Shown here: piece by piece, positions 57,642 through 64,000 of the stretch | How the letters are laid out: every line of letters starts with the position of its first letter | Position numbering within the stretch: position 1 is the stretch's first letter | Assembly (NCBI GenBank): GCA_004369085.1 | Contig: ML210147.1 | Location: forward strand, 124,001-188,000 | From: Coprinopsis marcescibilis | Taxonomy: Eukaryota; Basidiomycota; Agaricomycetes; Agaricales; Psathyrellaceae | DNA length: 64,000 nt | Reading direction: 5' to 3' | Program-made: the position numbers and the translations under genes | Notes under the pieces: generated by a model | The model's database searches: none | Seen by the model: the letters and a program-made list of their open reading frames with translations, nothing else | Told to the model about the DNA's origin: nothing

Positions 57642-60450
57642 CTACCCTACATCTTCCACTTCCCGTCTCCGTTTCATCTCCCGCGAAACCTTGTGTTGTG
57701 CCGACTCGTGTTTCGCAAGTTCTGGCGAAACCTTGCTCACCGGGCTCTTGGAGATTTCTGCAATCTTCGTCAGTACTTTCGCACCCCATTCCCAGGAACA
57801 TCTCAGTCTTACCTTGCTTGAGCTCGTACCTGATCGAACCATGCAGAAACAGGCAAGCACCCATACGTGTGAGCGGAATAACTCTCCCCACATGAACAGA
57901 AATATACGCACATGACTTCGTCGTCATCGTTCGTCAGGAAGGTGATGGCCGTTCCCAGCTTTCCGGCACGCCCAGTACGACCTAATTGAAGGGCCATGTT
58001 AGACGCGCCAATGTCCGCGAACGTGCAGAGGTCGGACAAAACTCACCAATACGATGTACATAAGCCTCTATCGTGTTGGCCATCTGGTAATTGATTACCA
58101 ACGTGACGTCCTGGACATCAATACCTCGGCCGGCAAGATCAGTTGCAACCAAGATATCCGCATCTCCGGTACGTAGGGCTTGGAGTGCGGCCTCTCGTTG
58201 TTCCTGATTCTTGCCTGAATGAAGCGTAGATGTTCTCCACTGAAATAACCTTGGTCAGGACATGCTCCTTTCGAAAACTCTCGAAATAACTTACTCCACC
58301 GCGTGACAGATCTTTGGCCACCATATCCGCCATTTTCTTCTGGTTGACGAAAACAATGATTGGTGATTCGTACATTCCGCTGTTGAGTATATCCAGCACC
58401 CGTTGCCTGGACAAACGAGCTGATTAGCCACAAACATCCAGATTCTAAAATAGACACTGACTTCTTCTTTTCATCTCCGCTAACAAACTCGACCTTTTGT
58501 TCGACAGTATCAACAGCCCGTCCGGCTTCACCAATCGTGATCGTCGCTGGTTTCTTCAGGTACTTTCGGGCCAACCGTTCCACAGCAGGCGGCATGGTAG
58601 CAGAGAACAAAGTTGTAACTCTGGTTCGACCCTTCCTTACCATTGTTTCTCCATCGACTTCCATCTTTGACCCTTGATCCTCGCCCTCCATTGCATCTCC
58701 CGGTAGTTGATCAAGTATGAAGGTGAGGTCGGCTTCGAAACCAAGGTTAACCATGCGATCAGCTTCGTCCATGACCACGTATCGACATTGCGAAAGAACT
58801 AGAACATGACGCTCCAACACGTCCTTCAATCGACCCGGGGTTGCAATAATAATTTCAGCGCCTTCACGAAGATTGAACTGCTGTTCTTCTACAGCCCTCT
58901 GTATATCTGTCAGATGATTCTGTGCAAAAGATTAAAAAAAGATTGTGACGTACACCACCAACGATGGAGACGCAACGGTACCCAAGAGGACCCGCAAACT
59001 TTTTCGTTTCCGATTCAATCTGCTGAGCCAACTCACGGGTCGGCGCCAAAATCAAAGAATACGGTCCAAGATGGCGAATGTCATCCGTAAAGACGGGCAA
59101 AGTCAGGATGAATGAGAGCATGGGTATCACAAACGCGGCAGTTTTACCCGAACCTATTTTTGTGTGTGGGTCATGCAATCTCGGTTCACGAGGGGACGAA
59201 ATATACCTGTTTCTGCAATACCGATAATATCGCGATTTTGGAGTCCAATAGGAATGGCCTGCCGCTGGATGGGCGATGGTTCCTTGTAGCCAATGTCTGC
59301 GATAGAGTCCAACAGGGCCTGGGGAATATCAGATTCTTCCCAAGAACGCAAAGGGTGAGGTATATTTCCACCTGGGTTTCGTCAGACTAGAGCTCGAATC
59401 GTGAGGCAAAGGATCTTACCTCTGCTGGAAATGCTAAAGTCCTCTCTGAAGATTCTCCAATCACGCTCCTTCATCTCGTGCAATGCCTTCTCTGTCCAAT
59501 GTCTGTCGTCATAACCTTGCTTCATTGCCTTTCTCCGCTCCATTGCATCCGCCAGCTGTTTATCTGGCTCTCCGTTTGCCCCAGGTTTGCGAGGCCCAGA
59601 TGCGCCTCCGTCATCCATGCCGGCAAGGTGCCCGCGTCCAAACATGATCTGTGCCCCCTGCCTGTTGCTTCCAAGGGCAGTCGGCGAATCCTCAACAAGA
59701 GTATCGTCCTGGGCGTCCCAGTCAAAGACAAACTTTCTGTCATTCATCTTGCGCATCTTGCGTTTCTTCTTGTCGACGCCGAGGTACCTTGAGCGGATCG
59801 CAGTCCGGTCGTTTTCGCTGAGTACGGGGACGAAGGCTTCGGAGGGGTCTGGGGTGCCTGATGCTGATGCAGAGGCTGAGGATGAGGCTCCTGGTACTGG
59901 GGGTGGGGGCATGGAACTTGGTCCGGAAGGTGGGGCAGGTCCACCTTTGCCTCTGTCGGCTCGAGGACCAGTGGGCACGTTTTGGTACGATGCTCGGTTC
60001 TGGTTCTGAGGGCCACCTCTCCGGTCTCTATCCTTGCGGCCATGGCGGTCCCTATCGCGATCCCGTTCGCCATACCTATCTGGACCTCTATCTTCGTCTA
60101 TACAATGTTGTTAGTACGAATCATGATACCAGTTGAAACCACTGACATCTTGCATATTTGCTCGCCCGCTCCAACTCTGAGGCCTCCTTCTCCAAGGTTT
60201 CTCGATCCTGCCGGGTGGCTTCCTCCCGCTGTTTCTGTTCGTTGATTTCCTGGGCTCTGCGTGCGATAGCCAGCTTTGCACGTTCTTCTTTCGAGAGGAA
60301 TTTAGGCTAAACGTCCAGTCTTAAGCCAAACAGTCTTGTTTCGGGGTTAATGGTAAAACTCACCTTTGAAGCAGCCTCCTTCTCCTGACGCTGCTTCAGC
60401 AGCAAAGCATCGATCGAAAGCGGTTCAGTCTTGGTCGATGTCCCGCTCAT
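57642..60450 (-). CDS. PRP28: DEAD-box ATP-dependent RNA helicase Prp28 (U5 snRNP)
   Basis: The N-terminus [20 protein letters not shown] carries the [14 protein letters not shown] motif shared by Prp28 and human DDX23, then a charged Arg/Glu region. The conserved block [20 protein letters not shown] with [11 protein letters not shown] is diagnostic of Prp28. Helicase motifs follow in order: Q motif [20 protein letters not shown], Ia APTRELAQQ, Ib [60 protein letters not shown]. Prp28 swaps U1 for U6 at the 5' splice site. About eight introns. The stop follows [13 protein letters not shown]. Its start lies 194 nt from that of the next plus-strand gene. Confidence 0.95.
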
Positions 60451-60644
60451 ATTGAAATACGAGTAACGACGGTCGCGTCTAAAAAGGTTGTATCCAGCCG
60501 TGTGACTCGCAAGGGGGACGATCAAAACGCTCGGCGCATTTGCTTTGTACAACTTGGTGCTGCAATTTCCTCCGGTGGTGCTGTTGCCTCTAGTTCCTAC
60601 CAGCGCAAATTTCCTCACGGGTGTTCTTTTTTGGAGGACGACTT

Positions 60645-61315
60645 ATGAGTGGGAGCTCTCGGTTTCACGGGTCTTTGCGCTCAGAGACTCCAGAACCTTC
60701 GTCTCTGCAGGGACGCAGGAACGCAGGTGCTGGAGTACAGCTACTTGATGCGGAGGGAGGAGTTTCAGAGCAGGTATAGCTTTTTATTTCTGTGACAACC
60801 TTGGCAGTCTGACTAGGTGGTAGCTAGAGGCCTGCTTGAAGCATATATTTTCTAAATATTGCACACCGCCTGTGCAAAAAGATGGACGAAGCAGTGCGCT
60901 ACTGATGCCTCCACCGGACGCATATCTTTCGGACGAGGGACTGGACGAGTGGGCTCGGGACACGAATGGGGCACCGTTCTCTGAAGAAACAAAGGAGGAG
61001 CTCGTAGATTTCTTGGATTGCACGGACGATGGGTGCCTGACGTACGTCCAGCCGCAAGCACTCGAGATGTTTACACTGATCACGAGCCGTGTTAGATTGA
61101 AAGGGTTTGTGCAGATATACCAGCTGCAAACCGAAAACGATGAAGAAGAGACGTGGAGGGACCTGGTGAGCAGCCTTGCTGGAACGCAAACGAGTAATCT
61201 AACGAGGAGACAGTCAAGTCATGGATTCGATAGATCGTTGCAACTGGTGTATACCCGGAGAGAGGACACGGACGAGACAATGAGCGACGTACCAGAAGAA
61301 GAGACGGTGGAATGA
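60645..61315 (+). CDS. Unrecognised acidic protein with one weak EF-hand-like segment
   Basis: Exon 1 encodes MSGSSRFHGSLRSETPEPSS ... DAEGGVSEQ. An intron of about 50 nt (GTATAG to TGGTAG) joins LEACLKHIFSKYCTPPVQKD. The next part reads LSDEGLDEWARDTNGAPFSE, ETKEELVDFLDCTDDGCLT and YVQPQALEMFTLITSRVRLK. The stretch FLDCTDDGCLTYVQ resembles an EF-hand loop, but only one is seen and the flanking helices are unusual, so calcium binding is uncertain. The C-terminus is acidic (MSDVPEEETVE). About 205 residues. I do not recognise the family. It shares a short divergent promoter region with PRP28. Confidence 0.65.
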
Positions 61316-61355
61316 TCGTTTGATTTTTACGATAGTAATGCTCTATATACGCAAT

Positions 61356-62203
61356 TTATGAAAGACGCAACTTCCAAATCTCGACGCCTTCCCAATCCTC
61401 CTTGTCCCACTGAACGCCGGATTTCTCGATGCACTTGGCCAACTTTGTGCGGGGTACGCGGTGGACGGTAAAGTTCCAGAGCTGACGTGCCTCTGCGAGC
61501 AGCCTGTCGAGCAGGGCCGGGTCCCGTCGCTCGACACAGAGAAGGATGAGAGGATGGCGGCCTGACAAGGCATGAGACGCGCTGCTCAATGCGGAAAAAG
61601 TTCTGAGAAGGGGTGTGACAAGGTCGGGCGAGTAGACGGTGTCGGCTGAAAAGATGAGGTCGAACGGAGGTTGCAGCCCTGGTTCTGCTAGAGGCCGTGT
61701 GGAGGATGCGGCCGTGACAGAGACAGGGTTGTTCCAATTCCATTTTTCTGGTTCTACGGACCAATCGAGTTCGCGAATTTGAAGGCGACCAGAAGCAGCA
61801 TGCAGATTGTGGCTGATGTTCTTGGAAAGGACGGCAGACACGACCTGGTGAATATCTGTCGCAAGAACATCCCAGCCAAGCGACGCAAGTGCCAGACTTG
61901 AGAGTGCATAAGAAACTGCGAGAGAGGCGAGCAAAATACATACGCAGTGAGGCCTACTCCGCTTCCCAATTCGATAGCAGTCGAGGGGTTGGGGCGAAGG
62001 TGGGCGAGATAGAATGCGAGACACTGGCCAGCGAGCCAGAGAGCCGTCCCGTTGTGGGCGCCATCTGCGGTCTGGGTGAGATAAAAGGTAGAATGGGCAA
62101 AGGGATAGGCAAGAAGAGGAAGATGCTTGGTAGCGTGTGCGGGGAGAGCCATGTGTTGTCGAGTGTTTGTCGCGGCAACTCGTGTTGGGGTTGAGGCCAG
62201 CAT
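61356..62203 (-). CDS. METTL21/EFM-type protein lysine methyltransferase
   Basis: The N-terminal part reads MLASTPTRVAATNTRQHMAL ... TQTADGAHNGTALWLAGQCL, with the ALWLAGQ segment typical of the Methyltransferase_16 family. The SAM-binding motif is AIELGSGVGLTALALASLGW, followed by DVLATDI. The active-site-type motif is FSADTVYSPDLV, in place of the usual DxxY, and the C-terminal part runs ILLCVERRDPALLDRLL to EGVEIWKLRLS. One intron sits between VGLTA and LALASLGW. Family members methylate lysines of elongation factors and chaperones; the substrate here is unknown. A second Met (MALPAHATK, 62152) is a possible start. Confidence 0.83.
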
Positions 62204-62236
62204 GTCGTTGGAGGACTTGAGCCGCGTCCACCGCCA

Positions 62237-64000
62237 ATGAAGGCCTTTTTCAACCGTCTCGCGGGCAAAGACAAGGAGAAAGAGCTAAATGTGCTTGGAA
62301 AAGACAAGTTCCCGCCGCTGCGCCAATGGCCGCCCCAGGACGACAGCCCCAGACCACAGTCCACCGCCTCCGCAATCGCCAATGCCAACTTCAAGCCTCT
62401 GCCAGACCTAGTTCCGTCCCAGTTCATCAGCCAGCTCACAGCCAGGCCGCTGCCACCCATCGACAGGGCTGATTCTCAGGACAGGGAGCAGTCGCGTCCA
62501 GACCCTGAAATATCAACCCCCAAGGTCTCCCGCAGAAACACCCGGGAAAGCTCCAGGGATCAGGTTCAGCCAGCAGCAGTCTCCCCCGATGTGCAGAAAA
62601 AGGTCGCTTTTCTTTCCCCGCCTCAGTCGCCAACTCCAGCCAACTTTGATCCCGATCCAACTCCCACAAATTCACCCCCACCAGCTCCTCTTCCGCAGAA
62701 GAATGCCATCTCTCGCTTTCAGACTGCCCATGGCAAGGATTCTCGTCCACTCGCTCCCGCAGGAACCCCTTCTTCTGCCTCAAAGACTGACCTCGCCCCA
62801 CCCGCAGCAGCTGTGAACAAGAACACCGCAAAGGCTACCTCTACCCGGACAGCCTCGCCCTATCTTCAAAAATCTTTCGAGGCCGCTTCTGCCCCTTCTT
62901 TGCGCTCAGGAACCCCGTATTCCTCAATGTCGAACAACAGCAGTGGCAGTCGCATCCTAGCAGCCACCTCGTGGAGTGAAGTCACAGAGGGCGACCTTGT
63001 TTCCAATCTCGGCTCGCGTGAGCGCACCCGCCAGGAGGTTCTGTTCGAAATCATCCAGAGCGAGGACAGATACGTCCAGGAACTTATCAAGTTCAAGGAC
63101 ACGTTCATCGATCCCCTTCTCCATCCTTACGCAACCTCCGTCGCCGCCGTTGCTTCCACTCCAAATCTCGACTATGACTACTACCGTCCGGAAACGCCCC
63201 TCGAGTCGGCCGAGGAGCTGCCTCCAATCGCTGCACGCTTCATGTCTCCAACACCCGGTCTCAGTGTATCCCCCACCCGCGCCCACAAAGACAATACAAC
63301 CACCCTGGAACCCGAATCCATGGATTCCGACGAGGATGACGAAGCTGCGAATCGAACAGCTAAAAAACACGATGCTCGCAAATCAACCGTGTCCAAGCAT
63401 GACCATCCACGCTCGCCGTATCGTTTGGGTGCCAATCGATCCACCGGTCGTGCAAGTGGTACCTCTGTTCCCTTCCCTTCCCGATCTCATCACTCACTCC
63501 CTCCCCCTCCGCGCCATGTGCCCACAGCTTCCACTCATTCCTTGGGCCGTCAATCCACTATTATGGATGAACGCGATCGCAAGTACAGCCAGGGCCAGCC
63601 CGAACCCGCTCCGAAACCTACCATGCTGCGCAAGTTCAAAAAGAGTCAATCTTCCGCAGAAGGTGTTCTTGGCAATACCCTCGCCCCTCATCAAATTCCA
63701 GAAGATTTACGGATATGCCTCGAGGTGATCGATTCCGGTGTGTTTGACGGTCACAAGAGACTATGCGAAGCTCTCAAGAAGCGATACGATGATCAGTACC
63801 CACTCGTCCGATCCCTTGCAGACGTGTTCGTTTCCAACGTGAGCTGCCTTTATTGTTTTCATGACCATGTCCTAACGTTCCTAGTCCGACATCTTTCAAG
63901 GCTATGCCAAGTATGTCTTGCACCTCGAGCGAGCTCTGGAGCAGGTCGACAATGCACTCTCCAACACCACCACCAAGAAGCCCAAGAAGCAGGACGCCGC
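62237..64000 (+). CDS. Rho guanine-nucleotide exchange factor (DH domain), 3' end off the window
   Basis: An open frame starts MKAFFNRLAGKDKEKELNVL. Positions 1-260 are Pro/Ser-rich and disordered. The DH domain begins near residue 265 with RQEVLFEIIQSEDRYVQELI and KFKDTFIDPLLHPY. After about 185 disordered residues it resumes at IPEDLRICLEVIDSGVFDGH and KKRYDDQYPLVRSLADVF. An intron of 46 nt (63841-63886, GTGAGC to CCTAG) leads to SDIFQGYAKYVLHLERALEQ, and the frame is still open at 64000. DH domains activate Rho-type GTPases, here probably Cdc42 or Rho1 in polarity or wall growth. The missing 3' part should hold the rest of DH and a PH-like domain. Only 33 nt separate this start from that of the methyltransferase gene. 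Confidence 0.85.
   Translation, partial: MKAFFNRLAGKDKEKELNVLGKDKFPPLRQWPPQDDSPRPQSTASAIANANFKPLPDLVPSQFISQLTARPLPPIDRADSQDREQSRPDPEISTPKVSRRNTRESSRDQVQPAAVSPDVQKKVAFLSPPQSPTPANFDPDPTPTNSPPPAPLPQKNAISRFQTAHGKDSRPLAPAGTPSSASKTDLAPPAAAVNKNTAKATSTRTASPYLQKSFEAASAPSLRSGTPYSSMSNNSSGSRILAATSWSEVTEGDLVSNLGSRERTRQEVLFEIIQSEDRYVQELIKFKDTFIDPLLHPYATSVAAVASTPNLDYDYYRPETPLESAEELPPIAARFMSPTPGLSVSPTRAHKDNTTTLEPESMDSDEDDEAANRTAKKHDARKSTVSKHDHPRSPYRLGANRSTGRASGTSVPFPSRSHHSLPPPPRHVPTASTHSLGRQSTIMDERDRKYSQGQPEPAPKPTMLRKFKKSQSSAEGVLGNTLAPHQIPEDLRICLEVIDSGVFDGHKRLCEALKKRYDDQYPLVRSLADVFVSNVSCLYCFHDHVLTFLVRHLSRLCQVCLAPRASSGAGRQCTLQHHHQEAQEAGRR

Overview
This window looks like a gene-dense stretch of basidiomycete nuclear DNA, most likely an agaricomycete. 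Nearly every gene is cut by several introns of about 45-70 nt with GT-AG ends. Intergenic gaps are short, genes lie on both strands, and the protein families are fungal (PalI/SUR7-type membrane protein, HAL/NPR1-type kinase, fungal Hv1 proton channel, Yos9-type ER lectin). About 31 protein-coding genes can be supported. I saw no convincing tRNA, rRNA or CRISPR. The first gene (secreted cupredoxin) and the last gene (Rho GEF) run off the window edges. An assembly gap of 385 N lies at 3181-3565.

Layout. 0-5 kb: secreted double-cupredoxin protein, a T5orf172/DUF1766 protein, a Mutator-like inverted-repeat element around the N gap, and LCP5/neuroguidin. 5-12 kb: a four-TM protein with a long tail, then an IST1 domain that reads in frame into a TBC domain. 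12-18 kb: PIG-H/GPI15, a FAR-17a/AIG1 protein and an MCH1-like MFS transporter in tandem on the minus strand, then argininosuccinate lyase. 18-27 kb: Sso-type syntaxin, an AN1 zinc finger protein, aspartate aminotransferase and a PP4R1-like HEAT protein. 27-34 kb: three more four-TM proteins with long tails around a voltage-gated proton channel gene. 34-41 kb: FUN14 protein, NOP2, a PalI/SUR7-type protein and a strongly codon-biased Ala/Glu/Lys-rich protein. 41-50 kb: eIF2B epsilon, PMP3, then three adjacent kynurenine-pathway genes. 50-64 kb: AT-hook protein, YOS9, HAL-type kinase, PRP28, an unknown acidic protein, a METTL21-type methyltransferase and a Rho GEF.

How the genes work together. 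Most are unrelated housekeeping genes. The clear functional group is at 45.0-49.9 kb: kynurenine formamidase, kynureninase and kynurenine 3-monooxygenase, which together turn N-formylkynurenine into 3-hydroxyanthranilate. The second group is structural: four four-TM, long-tailed proteins (5.5, 26.9, 29.1 and 32.3 kb), three of them within 7 kb. All four place the first intron right after a glycine in the first membrane segment, which suggests descent from one ancestor.

The least expected features are the Mutator-like element with an exact 9-bp target duplication, the IST1-TBC reading with a lost TBC glutamine finger, the kynurenine cluster, the proton channel, and a PMP3 gene that splits 57 codons over five exons including a 17-nt exon. 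All exon joins were worked out by eye from reading frame and splice sites, so individual boundaries are less certain than gene identities.
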